A DNA stretch of 64,000 bases from Pararhodonellum marinum (GCF_015354735.1 NZ_JACEFJ010000017.1:1-64000); one strand, 5' to 3'; counted from the first letter of the stretch, positions 47,704 through 58,501 are shown. The notes: generated by a model not told the origin, from the sequence alone. Numbers and translations are program-made.

Positions 47704-48555
47704 CTATATATTAAAATCAACTCGTTCAGGATAGCTGTAGACATTAAAGCTTTTGGATTTTAAAAAACCTATTGCTGTAATGCCCTTTTCCTCAGCCAAA
47801 TCAATGGCCAAACTTGAGGGTGCCCCCACTGCCACAACAATGGGAATTTTGGCAACCGCTGCTTTTTGGATCAGTTCAAAACTTATCCTGCCACTGAGAA
47901 GCAAGATACTGTTATTCATTATAGAACTTTTCATTTGCAGTGCAGCACCAATCACCTTATCGAGGGCATTATGCCGGCCGATATCTTCCCTCAAAAACAA
48001 CAACTTCCCATCTCTTCCAAACAATGCGGCTCCATGGATTCCGCCGGTATATTTAAAAATAGTTTGTTCCATAGCCATTTGATCTTGCATGTCAACAAGC
48101 ATTTTTAAGCTAACCCTAGACCCATCTTCCTGAATGGGTATTTTGTCACAGGTTACCGACTGTATCGCTGCCTTGCCACAGATCCCGCAGCTGGAATTCA
48201 TAAAAAAATTTCGCTTCAAACTGGAGAGGTCAAGGCTGACTAAAGGAGATAATTTCACGATTAAAACATTGCCTTCTTCCTCCGGTTTTACCCGCTTACA
48301 ATACCGCATCAACAGGACATCTTCTTTTTGCTTTATGATGCCTTCCGAAAATAAAAAGCCATAAGCCCAATCCATATCATGGCCGGGGGTGCGCATCGTT
48401 GTCGCCAACTCCATTTCTTGCCAGTCTGCTCCCTCACCAAACTGAAGCCTTACCTGTAAGGGTGCCTCCAGAGCCAACAAATCTGAAACTTCCTGAGCAT
48501 TCCCCTGCTGCCATCTGATGATCTTTGCTTTTGCTACAGGCGCAATAGTTTTCAT
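47704..48555 (-). CDS. fdhD: Formate dehydrogenase accessory sulfurtransferase FdhD
   Basis: ATG 48555 gives 283 residues and a 4-bp ATGA overlap with the molybdoenzyme gene; the frame is open to 48606. The sulfur-transfer loop SSCGICGKAA holds the two Cys. FTGGIHGA and LREDIGRHNALDKVIG are conserved. FdhD passes sulfur to the molybdenum cofactor, so it should mature the enzyme encoded just before it. Confidence 0.95.
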   Translation of the reverse strand: MKTIAPVAKAKIIRWQQGNAQEVSDLLALEAPLQVRLQFGEGADWQEMELATTMRTPGHDMDWAYGFLFSEGIIKQKEDVLLMRYCKRVKPEEEGNVLIVKLSPLVSLDLSSLKRNFFMNSSCGICGKAAIQSVTCDKIPIQEDGSRVSLKMLVDMQDQMAMEQTIFKYTGGIHGAALFGRDGKLLFLREDIGRHNALDKVIGAALQMKSSIMNNSILLLSGRISFELIQKAAVAKIPIVVAVGAPSSLAIDLAEEKGITAIGFLKSKSFNVYSYPERVDFNI

Positions 48556-50828
48556 GTTTTCTGTGCTTTTTGGATGGAAACCTCTACAAATTTGGAAGCA
48601 GGGCAATGGGATTCGGGGGACTTGTTGTCAATGGCGACCAACACATTCCCTTCAGGAAAATAAACCCCTACACAGCCCCTGGTGATCGGATAAGGCACCG
48701 CCTGTAAATGTTTCAACACCCGCTTTTCCTGATTGAAAATGCTGGTGAGGTCAACCCTTTCCTCAGGCTCAATTCCTAATTTCTTCATGTCCTCCTCGTG
48801 CATCAACACCACTTCTCTACTCTGATTGATCCCTCGGTAGCGGTCATTGAAACCATAAATGCTGGTATTGAACTGATCATGGCTCCGAATGGTCATCAGG
48901 ATAAAATGGTCTTGGTGAATCGTGTTTTCCGGTAAAGGATTGGAAGTAAAATGGGCTTTTTTGTCCGAGGTGTCAAATTTTCCTTCCCTGTTGCAATTGG
49001 GCAGGTAAAATCCCCCAGCTTTCCTCACCCTTTGGTTGTAACTTTCAAACCCATCGATCACCTGTTCAATTTTGTCTCTGACCAGGTCATAATCCTGGGC
49101 AAATGCCTGCCAATCGGTGCTTGATCGGTGCTTTAATGTCGCTTTGGCGATACCACAAATAATCCCTACCTCACTTTTCAATGCCTCGGAAGCCGGAGGC
49201 AAATCCCCCATTGACATCCTCACTCTTCCAGCAGTGTCTTCCGTACTGACAAATTGCGGTCCCTTTGCCGTTAGATCCGATTCCGTCCTACCCAGACAGG
49301 GAAGAATCAAAGCAGTCTTACCATGTACAAGATGGCTGCGGTTCAATTTAGTGGAAATATGAACAGTCATATCGCAATTGCCAAGTCCTTTGAAAACCAT
49401 ATCCGTATCTGGAGCAGCCAAGGCAAAGTTCCCTCCAAGGCCCATGAAAAATTTAACTTTGTTTCCCGCCATGGCTTTGATGGCATCCACCGTTCCATAA
49501 CCTTGGTTTCTAGGCGCTTGAAAATCAAATACACGCTCCATCCTGTCCAAGAAAGCATCTGGCATTTTTTCCCAAATACCCATGGTCCGGTCCCCTTGCA
49601 CATTGCTATGGCCCCTTACAGGCAGCGTCCCTGCTCCCCTTTTTCCAATTGCTCCTTTCAGTAAAAGAAGGTTGACAATCTCCCTAATGGTGCTTTCTGC
49701 ATTTCTATGTTGGGTGACCCCCATAGCCCAGGCTATGATGATTTTGGATTTACTCTTAATCATAGCCACGACCTGCTCTAATTGATCCAAAGAAATTCCG
49801 GAAGCCTGTACCAGTTCTTCGATCTTGTACTGCTTGAGGTTTTTTACAAAGTCCTCAAAACCAACCGTCTGACTTTCAATAAAGGAATGATCAAAGACTT
49901 GCCCACCACTTTGCTTGTCTTCCTTGATCAAAAGCCACATGATGGCCTTCAGCAAAGCAAGGTCACCATTGATCTTGACTGAAAGATAAAGATCCTGCAA
50001 TTGGGTGGGTTGTCCGATCCATTCCCAGGGCTTTTGAGGATGGCGAAAGTGCATGAATCCCGCTTCCGGTAAGGGATTGACCGCAATGATCTTTCCGCCG
50101 TTCTTTTTCAGTTGTTGTAAAGCGGTTAACATTCTGGGAGAATTGGTTCCGGCATTTTGACCGATATTGATTAAAACATCGGCATCTGCGATATCATCTA
50201 AAGTCACAGAAGCCTTTCCTATTCCTAAGGTCTCCCTCAAGGCCTTTCCGCTGGCTTCATGACACATGTTGGAACAGTCCGGCAGGTTATTGGTACCGAA
50301 TTGTCGCACAAAAGTTTGGTACAAAAAGGCTGCTTCATTGCTTGCTCTGCCTGAAGTGTAAAATACCGCATCATCCGGATGACTCAAACCATTCAATTGA
50401 CTTGCGATGATAGCAAAAGCTTCCTTCCATTCTATGGTCTCATAGTGCGTGGATCCTTCTCTGAGGATCATGGGCTGAATCAATCTACCTTGTTTTTCCA
50501 ACCAATGGTCAGATTGTTGAAGTAACTCGGCCAATGGGTATTTTTTGAAAAAATCCTCCCCAACTTTGTTTTTGGTCGCCTCCCAAGCCACAGATTTGGC
50601 GCCATTCTCACAATATTCGGCTATGCCACTGACCTTGTCTGCATCCGGATCCGGCCAGGCACAACTTGGACAGTCGAAACCGTCAGGCTGATTCAGTTTG
50701 AACAGTGTCTTTACTCCTCTCCCCACGTAAGTTTCCTCCCAAATGTAATATCCAACGGATCGAATGGCAGGAAAGCCAACCGATGAATCTTGGAGCTTAC
50801 TCAATTTGACTTTTTTTTCCTCTTTCAA
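48552..50828 (-). CDS. FdhF/YdeP-family molybdopterin oxidoreductase
   Basis: The 758-residue protein is a molybdopterin-guanine-dinucleotide enzyme of the YdeP type, related to formate dehydrogenase H. It begins without a signal peptide and has CPSCAWPDP and a later Cys near residue 72 in place of the usual [4Fe-4S] pattern. Cofactor-binding stretches include DVLINIGQNAGTNSPR and VRGHSNVQGDRTMG. YdeP is linked to acid resistance in E. coli, but the reaction is not established. It overlaps fdhD by 4 bp, which supports a sulfurated cofactor. Confidence 0.92.
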   Translation of the reverse strand: MKEEKKVKLSKLQDSSVGFPAIRSVGYYIWEETYVGRGVKTLFKLNQPDGFDCPSCAWPDPDADKVSGIAEYCENGAKSVAWEATKNKVGEDFFKKYPLAELLQQSDHWLEKQGRLIQPMILREGSTHYETIEWKEAFAIIASQLNGLSHPDDAVFYTSGRASNEAAFLYQTFVRQFGTNNLPDCSNMCHEASGKALRETLGIGKASVTLDDIADADVLINIGQNAGTNSPRMLTALQQLKKNGGKIIAVNPLPEAGFMHFRHPQKPWEWIGQPTQLQDLYLSVKINGDLALLKAIMWLLIKEDKQSGGQVFDHSFIESQTVGFEDFVKNLKQYKIEELVQASGISLDQLEQVVAMIKSKSKIIIAWAMGVTQHRNAESTIREIVNLLLLKGAIGKRGAGTLPVRGHSNVQGDRTMGIWEKMPDAFLDRMERVFDFQAPRNQGYGTVDAIKAMAGNKVKFFMGLGGNFALAAPDTDMVFKGLGNCDMTVHISTKLNRSHLVHGKTALILPCLGRTESDLTAKGPQFVSTEDTAGRVRMSMGDLPPASEALKSEVGIICGIAKATLKHRSSTDWQAFAQDYDLVRDKIEQVIDGFESYNQRVRKAGGFYLPNCNREGKFDTSDKKAHFTSNPLPENTIHQDHFILMTIRSHDQFNTSIYGFNDRYRGINQSREVVLMHEEDMKKLGIEPEERVDLTSIFNQEKRVLKHLQAVPYPITRGCVGVYFPEGNVLVAIDNKSPESHCPASKFVEVSIQKAQKT

Positions 50829-51007
50829 AACTTTGGCTTTATGCTGAAATTACCATGCAATTTGTTCTTTATCAATTCTAGGTCAAAAATTTCAATCTTT
50901 TGCTGTAGTTTGGTCCTTTTCTGAAGAAATCAGTGGATTTCCTGCCAACTAGAAATGCCTTTAATGGTTTCATTACATCATTTTCCTTAAAAGTTGTAAA
51001 TTTTTCA

Positions 51008-51028
51008 TGTATCCAAGATTTGGATACA
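51008..51028. promoter_or_regulatory. Inverted repeat in the region between the molybdoenzyme and M48 genes
   Basis: Arms TGTATCCAA and TTGGATACA are perfect 9-bp inverted copies with a 3-bp centre. The repeat is 180 bp before the molybdoenzyme start and 142 bp before the M48 start. It looks like an operator for an unknown regulator. The remaining 341-bp gap (50829-51169) contains no gene. Confidence 0.55.
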
Positions 51029-51169
51029 AAATTGTGTCAGGAAAATATATACTCATTGAAGTTCTTCTAAGACTGGTTTAAAATCATTCAATTTAATGTA
51101 TTTTTTAAATCAGTAAATACAAAGTACTGCCAATTAGCACATTAGCACTAACCATCAAGTCGATCTATT

Positions 51170-52615
51170 ATGAAAACAACCCAATCCCTATTCGTATGGT
51201 TGACAGCCTTCTTTCTGTTGGGATTGATAGGCTGTGCCAGGAACCCTGTGACAGGAAAGCGGCAGCTTGTTTTGATGTCAGAAGCCCAAGAAATCAGTAT
51301 GGGCAAACAGTCAGATCCAGAAATCGTCGCATTTTTTGGTTTGTATGAAGACCCTGAACTCCAGCAATTTATCACGGAAAAAGGGCTGGAAATGGCCGCC
51401 ATTTCCCATAGACCCAACTTGGCCTATGAATTTAAAATCGTAGACTCACCTGTCATCAATGCCTTTGCCGTACCCGGAGGATTTGTGTATTTTACACGAG
51501 GTATCATGGCGCATTTCAACAATGAGGCAGAGTTTGCAGGGGTGTTGGGCCACGAGATCGGTCACATCACTGCACGACACTCTGTCATCCAACAAAGAAA
51601 TGCCATGCTGAGTCAGTTAGGTGTCATCGCCGGAGTCATCCTGATCCCGGAACTTGGGGAATTTATAGAACCCCTATCGCAGGGTGTTCAGGTTGCCCTT
51701 TTGGGCTTTGGGCGGGATGCCGAAAGACAATCGGATAAATTAGGGGTAGAATACTCTTCCAAAGTTGGCTATGATGCCAAAGAAATGGCTGGCTTTTTCC
51801 AAACGCTGGAAAGACAGCAACAGGCAGCAGGTGGTGAGAGTATACCTGACTTTTTATCCACCCACCCCTCTCCGGAAGAAAGAAATGTTAAGGTGGCTGA
51901 GTTGGCCGAGGAGTGGAAACAGAAGCTTAACCTTTCCGATCCAGAAATCAATCGATCCAGTTACCTCCAATTGATTGACGGTTTGATTCTAGGGGAAGAT
52001 CCGAAGCAGGGTTTTGTAGAGAATAATTTCTTTTACCATCCTGTTTTAAAATTCTTCTACCCAATCCCTCAGGATTGGAACGTCCAAAACAGCCCTCAAC
52101 AAGTTCAGATGGCACCAAAATCAGGGGATGCGGCGATGATACTCAGTCTAGCCAATGGAGCATCACCGAAAGAGGCGGCCGAATCCCTCCTCACTCAATA
52201 CAAATTAGAAGCCGTAGAATCTAAGGCAGAAACCATCAATGGACTTCCGGCACATTTGCTTGTGGCCGATCAGAAACAGGAAAACGGAACCATCCGCGTA
52301 GTAGCCGCACTCATCTCCTATGGAGGTAACATGTATAACCTGATGGGTATCTCGGAGCTTTCTAAGTTCGCGGTTCACCAAAACACTTTCATGACAACCA
52401 TAAGAGCCTTCAAGGAATTAACGGAGGCTGAAAAACTCAACCGAAAACCCGATGTGGTCAGGATCAAAACCATTCCCAGAGCCATGAAACTTCAGGAAGC
52501 TCTAAAGCATTTCAATATGCCCGAGCAGCGGTTTGAAGAATTGGCTTTGTTAAACGGAATGTTGCTTGATGACCCACTCGAAAGCGGTACTTTGATCAAA
52601 GTAGTAGGTAAATAA
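51170..52615 (+). CDS. M48-family metalloprotease lipoprotein
   Basis: The 481-residue protein has a lipoprotein signal ending LIGC (Cys22) and the zinc motif HEIGH (128-132) with a third acidic ligand around RDAERQSD. The layout is like BepA/LoiP proteases that check outer-membrane proteins in the periplasm. The C-terminal 200 residues include a surface-like domain and a final stretch like LysM (AMKLQEALKHFNMPEQ, then LLNGM and SGTLIKVV). It is a single gene. Confidence 0.92.
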   Translation: MKTTQSLFVWLTAFFLLGLIGCARNPVTGKRQLVLMSEAQEISMGKQSDPEIVAFFGLYEDPELQQFITEKGLEMAAISHRPNLAYEFKIVDSPVINAFAVPGGFVYFTRGIMAHFNNEAEFAGVLGHEIGHITARHSVIQQRNAMLSQLGVIAGVILIPELGEFIEPLSQGVQVALLGFGRDAERQSDKLGVEYSSKVGYDAKEMAGFFQTLERQQQAAGGESIPDFLSTHPSPEERNVKVAELAEEWKQKLNLSDPEINRSSYLQLIDGLILGEDPKQGFVENNFFYHPVLKFFYPIPQDWNVQNSPQQVQMAPKSGDAAMILSLANGASPKEAAESLLTQYKLEAVESKAETINGLPAHLLVADQKQENGTIRVVAALISYGGNMYNLMGISELSKFAVHQNTFMTTIRAFKELTEAEKLNRKPDVVRIKTIPRAMKLQEALKHFNMPEQRFEELALLNGMLLDDPLESGTLIKVVGK

Positions 52616-52791
52616 TAAAATGACTATCAGGTTGTTAAGTGCCTTCCGCACACCTAAATGAAATTAATTTCAGGATTTAGTATTAGCAATATCCCAATAT
52701 CCACCTAATATCTATTATTATCACTTTAAAGCAGAATTAATCATATAAGGTGAGATTGTCATTTGAGCCAGATAAAAAATTAGCAATCAAT

Positions 52792-54804
52792 TTATCCCTC
52801 CCAACGCATCACCAAAGCCGTTCTGTTGGGCAAATAGACTTTGATGTTTTGGTCTTCATCGGTTGGATACGTGATGCTGTCATCCACCCGGTCAAAACCG
52901 CCGAATTGTTTGCGTTCCGAATTTAGGATGATCCTGAATGACCCCGCTTTATGGGATTGAAATGTAAAACCGAATATTGAAGTAGCGATACTGAAGTTAA
53001 ACAAAAATATAAGGCCTCCCCGGGTGAAAACGATCGTCTTGTTTTCAGGATCCAAATGGATCTGTTGGGTATTGGAATCCAGCATCACTTCATGTTCTTT
53101 GATCGTTTTGATCATCGCCTTGTCCCAGTTGTCCAGGTATTGATAGCGCAGTTTTTTATTATCTACCAGTGACCATTGCCTTCTGGCATACTGGTAACTC
53201 CAGTCATTTCCCTCCCGTGGAAAATCCACCCATTCCGGATGGCCAAATTCATTGCCAATAAAATTGAGATAGCCTTCCCCGCCCAGGCTGATCGTAAACA
53301 AGCGGATCATTTTATGCAGGGCTATCCCCCTGTCCACCACAAGGTTTTGGTCCTCCACCTGCATGTTGAAATACATCTCTTTGTCCATCAACCAAAAAGC
53401 GATCGACTTGTCTCCTACCAGTGCCTGATCATGGGATTCTGCATAAGCGATGGTCTTTTCCGTTTTAGGCCGGTTGGTCATTTCATGCCACATGTCAAAA
53501 AGATCCCAATGTTCATCCGGCTTGTGCTTCAGGGTTTTGATCCAAAAATCAGGTATACCCATGCCGAGACGGTAGTCAAATCCGATGCCTCCTTCTTCGG
53601 GCTTCCTGCAAAGCCCTGGCATGCCGCTGACTTCTTCCGCAATGGATACCGCTTTGGGCTTCATCTGATGGATCAAGGTATTGGCCAACTGTAAATAGGT
53701 GACCGCATCCCAGTCTACTCCTTCCAAAAAATATTTGTCCCCATGGTCAAAATCAGTCAGGCCATGGTGGAAATACAACATGGAAGTCACCCCATCAAAC
53801 CGGTAGCCGTCAAAATGGAACTCTTCCAGCCAGTACCTTACATTGGAAAGCAGGAATTTCTTAACCTCCCATTTCCCATAATTAAATAGCTTGGAATCCC
53901 ACAACTCATGGTATCCCCTACCGCCTGCATGGAAATACTGATCCTCGGACCCATCAAATTCATTCAAGCCTTCAAGCAGGTTCTTGACCGCATGGGAATG
54001 CACGATGTCCATGATGACCATGATGCCCATTTCATGGGCTTTGTTGACCAGGTATTTGAGATCCTCCGGAGTTCCGAACCTTGAAGAGGAACAGAAAAAA
54101 TTCGATACATGGTATCCAAAAGACCCATAGTAGGGATGTTCCATGACCGCCATCAGCTGAATGGCGTTATAGCCCCCTCTATGGATTCTGGGTAGTACTT
54201 CTTCGGCAAATTCCAAATAAGTACCGACTCCTAATTTTTCCTGCGCCATTCCCACATGGCATTCATAGATAAAAAGCTGCTCATGGGATTTTCCAGGCTT
54301 GAATTTTTGATCTGTCCATTCAAAAGCCTTTTCCGGAAACCAGAGCTGACCGGCAAAATCATGGCTTTCGGGGTCTTGAATCACCCGGGTGATGTAGGCA
54401 GGAATGCGGTCTATGGCCCCGTTTTTGGCATGGATATGTACTTTGATTTTGCTGCCATGGACAAAGCTGGCCTTATAGTCTTCGTAAGGCAAAAAAATCT
54501 CCCAATCTCCTCTTTTGTCTTTCTTAAGTTTGTGACTGTCACGACTCCAACCATTGAAATCCCCGGTCAAAAACAACTGGTCCGCTTCAGGTGCCCACTC
54601 CCGGTACACCCATCCATTTCGAACAGGGTGGAAATTGACCCCATAATACAAATGACCTTCCGCGAAGTACTTCAAGCTCCCCTCTACTTCTTCTATTTCT
54701 GCCAAAGCAGCTTTAAAACGTTCATATCTGGCATGAATTTCCTCATTGTAAGGCTCCAACCAGGAATCTTCTTTGACGATGGCTAATTTTTTGACTGGCT
54801 TCAC
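52792..54804 (-). CDS. glgB: 1,4-alpha-glucan branching enzyme
   Basis: The 670-residue enzyme introduces alpha-1,6 branches into glycogen in the cytoplasm. A CBM48 domain (about 40-165, with FLTGDFNGW) precedes the GH13 barrel. The catalytic set is GYRFDGVTS (D337), SIAEEVSG (E390) and AESHDQ (D459). The lack of a long N1 domain and the YECHVGMA start of the barrel fit the eukaryote-type GH13_8 subfamily. The start is GTG at 54804; no ATG fits. No other glycogen genes are beside it. Confidence 0.95.
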   Translation of the reverse strand: MKPVKKLAIVKEDSWLEPYNEEIHARYERFKAALAEIEEVEGSLKYFAEGHLYYGVNFHPVRNGWVYREWAPEADQLFLTGDFNGWSRDSHKLKKDKRGDWEIFLPYEDYKASFVHGSKIKVHIHAKNGAIDRIPAYITRVIQDPESHDFAGQLWFPEKAFEWTDQKFKPGKSHEQLFIYECHVGMAQEKLGVGTYLEFAEEVLPRIHRGGYNAIQLMAVMEHPYYGSFGYHVSNFFCSSSRFGTPEDLKYLVNKAHEMGIMVIMDIVHSHAVKNLLEGLNEFDGSEDQYFHAGGRGYHELWDSKLFNYGKWEVKKFLLSNVRYWLEEFHFDGYRFDGVTSMLYFHHGLTDFDHGDKYFLEGVDWDAVTYLQLANTLIHQMKPKAVSIAEEVSGMPGLCRKPEEGGIGFDYRLGMGIPDFWIKTLKHKPDEHWDLFDMWHEMTNRPKTEKTIAYAESHDQALVGDKSIAFWLMDKEMYFNMQVEDQNLVVDRGIALHKMIRLFTISLGGEGYLNFIGNEFGHPEWVDFPREGNDWSYQYARRQWSLVDNKKLRYQYLDNWDKAMIKTIKEHEVMLDSNTQQIHLDPENKTIVFTRGGLIFLFNFSIATSIFGFTFQSHKAGSFRIILNSERKQFGGFDRVDDSITYPTDEDQNIKVYLPNRTALVMRWEG

Positions 54805-55047
54805 AAAAAATAAGGTTTATGTTCAGATACCAATTTAGCAAGAATTGGGAAAGGGACAATCTATTTTGACGGATAGCTTCTTAAAACATTTTGGAAATTA
54901 AGAAATAAGTATCAAAAAAATTGAGTGGGGACATCTTACTTAAAAGTCACAAAGTGAACCTTGGCCATTGATCCACTCGTTGACAGGCAAAAAGGAAAAA
55001 CCAACCAAGTACTTATGTTGAATTAAGGTCAAATTGAAAACAGTTTC

Positions 55048-55971
55048 CTATTCTTTAATGAATACCTCCAAGGTAAAAACATCAGGGTTTTTGGCTTTGA
55101 ATACCCCAAATCCATTGTTGATATTGTTATACACCTGAACCGGCTGGGCCAATGGATCTCCACCAGTTGAAAGCTGAAGATCTCCTGTCAAAAAATAATT
55201 GAAGTAAGACTCGGAAACATGGGCAAGTTCAATATCGATATTAAAATCTATGTTTTTGGGTAGATTTGCTTTAGCTACAATGGTTACTTGTCCGTCAGGC
55301 AACAAAGCATCATTGATAAACAACCCCGAGCGATACATGAATTCAGGCTTAAATGCAGAATTGATGGGATCTAGATAGAGTTCCATATTGTAAAAAGCTT
55401 GAGCGGAGTCTGTATCTGAGGTATAATACCAATATGTACCTGTTGCATATCCATTGATGACATAGTAATTGTTTCCGGGCAGGTCATCAAATTCAATTCT
55501 GAATTCTACCATTTCATTTTCTCCGAAATTTTGAACACTCCCCATCGGGATCGCCTCAACTTCAGTTATCATCACTTTTTCAGGTATGGTTACGAATGAC
55601 TCCACCGAAGGATACAAGGGATGTTCAGCCGTCAGCTTGATTTCTTCATTTTCTTGGATATCAAAATCTGTCGTCCAATAATATCCATGTTCTTCCTGAA
55701 AGGGGTGGCTTCTTTCCATATACTCCAATGAGATGGTATGGCCACTTCTATCGGCCAGATAAACTGTTGCATTTTTTATTAAAGTCATTTCCCTCCTATC
55801 TGCCAAAATACTCTGGCTTTCTGAGAGATATACTTTTATGGTATCTCCTGGTGTAAGTGAGGAATACATGACCATTTTGATCTCTTGATCCCCTAATTCG
55901 ATTTCCAAAAATTGCTCGCAGGAAAAAAACGTAAAGGCTGCAAACCATAAGAAATAAACAGTTCTTTTCAT
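55048..55971 (-). CDS. DUF4249 outer-membrane lipoprotein
   Basis: The 307-residue protein has a lipoprotein signal ending FFSC (Cys18), followed by beta-rich repeats typical of DUF4249: MVMYSSLTPGDTIKVYLS, VYLADRSG, ELAHVSESYFNYF. It lies 4 bp behind a TonB-dependent receptor gene. This pair is common in Bacteroidota, where DUF4249 is thought to help the receptor at the cell surface. Cargo is unknown. Confidence 0.9.
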   Translation of the reverse strand: MKRTVYFLWFAAFTFFSCEQFLEIELGDQEIKMVMYSSLTPGDTIKVYLSESQSILADRREMTLIKNATVYLADRSGHTISLEYMERSHPFQEEHGYYWTTDFDIQENEEIKLTAEHPLYPSVESFVTIPEKVMITEVEAIPMGSVQNFGENEMVEFRIEFDDLPGNNYYVINGYATGTYWYYTSDTDSAQAFYNMELYLDPINSAFKPEFMYRSGLFINDALLPDGQVTIVAKANLPKNIDFNIDIELAHVSESYFNYFLTGDLQLSTGGDPLAQPVQVYNNINNGFGVFKAKNPDVFTLEVFIKE

Positions 55972-55975
55972 GTTT

Positions 55976-58330
55976 TTAAAATTTAAATCTATAAGATACA
56001 GAAGGGATTACCGGAAAAAGACTGTATTGTGCCAGCATGTTTCTTTGCTGGGCATAGTTGTAAGCAATATCCATATAGAAGGGATTTTGCCTGTTGTAAA
56101 CATTGTAGACTGACACGTTCCAGGTGCGCTCTCCCCAACTTTTCTTTTTGTTGAAGTTGATCCCTACATCCAATCTATGGTAGCTTCTCATCTGAAAATT
56201 ATTCCTCGATTCATAATGTTCCAGATACATATATCTTCGATAAAATTCATCACTAACCGCATCATAATGGTTGTAAGCCTGAGTGGGTACAGAGATAAAA
56301 TTACCTGAACCAAACACCCACACTCCTGAAAGGTCTATTTTGTCCGAGATTTTATGGACTGCCGTGATGCTGACATCATGCCTTCGGTCATACCTGAAAG
56401 GAAACCATTCCCCAAAATTGACCTCATCAAATCTCCTTTCAGTCTTTGACCAGGTGTAACCTACCCATCCTGTCGTTTTCCCCAGTTTCTTTTGGAGCAG
56501 CAGTTCCACTCCATAACTTCGTCCTTCTCCCGAAACCACCTTATTCTGCCAGTTTTCTTCAATATTCAAATAAGACGCACCATCTTGGTACTCAATCAGC
56601 CCCTGCATTCCTTTGTAATACGCTTCTACACTGAATTCCAATCCCATTCCGATCCCCCTAAAATAGCCCATGCTTGCTTGCCAGGATTCCTGAGGTGCGA
56701 TGGTTTCTGTGGAAGGAACCCACAAATCGGTGGGAAGTCCCAGACCAGCATTGGTGAGCAGGTGGATAAACTGAGCCATTTGAACGTAAGAAGCTTTGAC
56801 CGAAGATTTTTCATCCAGTAAATATCTCGCAGAAATTCTTGGCTGTAGAGAGGTATAATGTTTACTTCCCGTCAAAAAACCTGAAAAATGAAGCCCTGCA
56901 TTTACTTTGATTCGCTCTGTCACATTGACGTCATCCTCTACGTAAAATGCATATTCCTGGCTGTTTTCCGGATCCGTGCCAAGTTTGGTTTCCCCCAAGC
57001 CGGTTTCCCTTGAAACATATACTCCTGGAGTAAATCTATGGAAGATGTGCATGCCACCAAATCTGATATAATGGTCGGTATTAGGAATAAAGTCAAAATC
57101 CGCTTTGTAAGCATAATCTCTGATACCAGAGTCATATCTGCCTGTAAAAAATTCTTCTTTCGGAACCCCACTTTCGGCCCATGTATCCAAGAATTCGGCA
57201 AAAAGGTTAAAATTGTACCGGGTGTAGGTTCCTGTAAAATTGGCGAATAGCTTCTTATTGAACACATGGTTCCAGCGGATGGCTCCTATTTGATTGCCCC
57301 ACCCCAATCCAGCCTTTTCATTGCTGTTGTAAGGTTCGCCGTTCCTGGTTCCTTGGTAAAGAAAACGGGAATATGCAATGTCATTTCCTCCATAGTAGCT
57401 CAAATATAGTCTGTTGTTTTTATCAAAGATATGGTTGACCTTGGCGTTTAAATCGTAAAAGAAATACCCCACATCATCATTACCGCCAGATTGATTTCGA
57501 ATAATGGGCCGGGTAATAAGGTCCAGGTAGGTTCTCCTGCCTGAGACCAAAAATGAGGTCTTGTCCTTGACAATTGGACCTTCCAAAGTGAACTTCGAGG
57601 CGATCAATCCAACCGATCCCTCCCCTTCAAACTTCTTCATGTTGCCCTCCTTCATGTTGATGTCAATCACCGAGGAAAGCCTGCCTCCATATCTTGCAGG
57701 AAATCCTCCTTTGATCAGTTCCACGTTGTTGATGGCATCCGCATTGAAAACGGAAAAGAATCCGAACAAATGCGTGGCGTTGTACACCGGTACACCGTCC
57801 AGCAAAACCAGGTTCTGATCTGGCCCTCCACCCCGTACGTAAAGTCCACTTCCACCTTCCGAACCGGATTGTACCCCTGGCAACAGTTGAAGGATTTTGA
57901 AAACATCGACCTCCCCCAAAAGTGCCGGCAGGTCTTTGATTTGCCTTAAAGGAACATTGATGCTCCCCATTTGGGTGCTTTCCATTATGTTTTCACCCCT
58001 ACTTTCCTCCAAGACGAATTCCTCCAACTGAAAATCTGAGGATAATTCTACCGTCAGAGTGGTGTCTTTTTCCAAGAAGGTTTTAAACACAAAAGATTGA
58101 TAACCCACAAAGGAAAAAACCAGGTCAACCTCTCCACTTTGGGTGGTGTAGCTGAAAAAACCATAATTGTTTGTGACCGATCCTTTTTGGGAAACTTTGT
58201 CAAAGATGTTCACTCCTATCAGGGTTTCACCGTTTTCCCTATCCTTGACCGTACCATTGATGGTTACTCTCTGCGCAAAAGTGGCTTGAAAAAACAAAAC
58301 CAACGAGAGCGAAAAAATGATTTTTTTCAT
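55976..58330 (-). CDS. TonB-dependent receptor with carboxypeptidase-like N-terminal domain
   Basis: The 784-residue protein has a signal peptide ending ATFAQ, a carboxypeptidase-regulatory-like domain (about 22-105, GTVKDRENGETLIGVNIF), a plug domain (VYVRGGGPDQNLVLLDGVPVY, about 165) and a 22-strand barrel ending SVSYRFKF. It is shorter than SusC receptors and lacks the SusC TonB extension. It imports an unknown ligand across the outer membrane. It is followed after 4 bp by its DUF4249 partner. Confidence 0.93.
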   Translation of the reverse strand: MKKIIFSLSLVLFFQATFAQRVTINGTVKDRENGETLIGVNIFDKVSQKGSVTNNYGFFSYTTQSGEVDLVFSFVGYQSFVFKTFLEKDTTLTVELSSDFQLEEFVLEESRGENIMESTQMGSINVPLRQIKDLPALLGEVDVFKILQLLPGVQSGSEGGSGLYVRGGGPDQNLVLLDGVPVYNATHLFGFFSVFNADAINNVELIKGGFPARYGGRLSSVIDINMKEGNMKKFEGEGSVGLIASKFTLEGPIVKDKTSFLVSGRRTYLDLITRPIIRNQSGGNDDVGYFFYDLNAKVNHIFDKNNRLYLSYYGGNDIAYSRFLYQGTRNGEPYNSNEKAGLGWGNQIGAIRWNHVFNKKLFANFTGTYTRYNFNLFAEFLDTWAESGVPKEEFFTGRYDSGIRDYAYKADFDFIPNTDHYIRFGGMHIFHRFTPGVYVSRETGLGETKLGTDPENSQEYAFYVEDDVNVTERIKVNAGLHFSGFLTGSKHYTSLQPRISARYLLDEKSSVKASYVQMAQFIHLLTNAGLGLPTDLWVPSTETIAPQESWQASMGYFRGIGMGLEFSVEAYYKGMQGLIEYQDGASYLNIEENWQNKVVSGEGRSYGVELLLQKKLGKTTGWVGYTWSKTERRFDEVNFGEWFPFRYDRRHDVSITAVHKISDKIDLSGVWVFGSGNFISVPTQAYNHYDAVSDEFYRRYMYLEHYESRNNFQMRSYHRLDVGINFNKKKSWGERTWNVSVYNVYNRQNPFYMDIAYNYAQQRNMLAQYSLFPVIPSVSYRFKF

Positions 58331-58501
58331 TGGAAAAATACTGTTGTTTAGGACCGATTATGGAACGAAAGTAAATAATTATTTCTTTAAGATTTTAATT
58401 ATTGAACTAAATAATTGTTAATTCTAAATAATAAAATACTTCCTACTATTTGCCTAGTGGTATATTCAGTAAGCACACTGATTGTTATAAAGAAATAGTT
58501 T

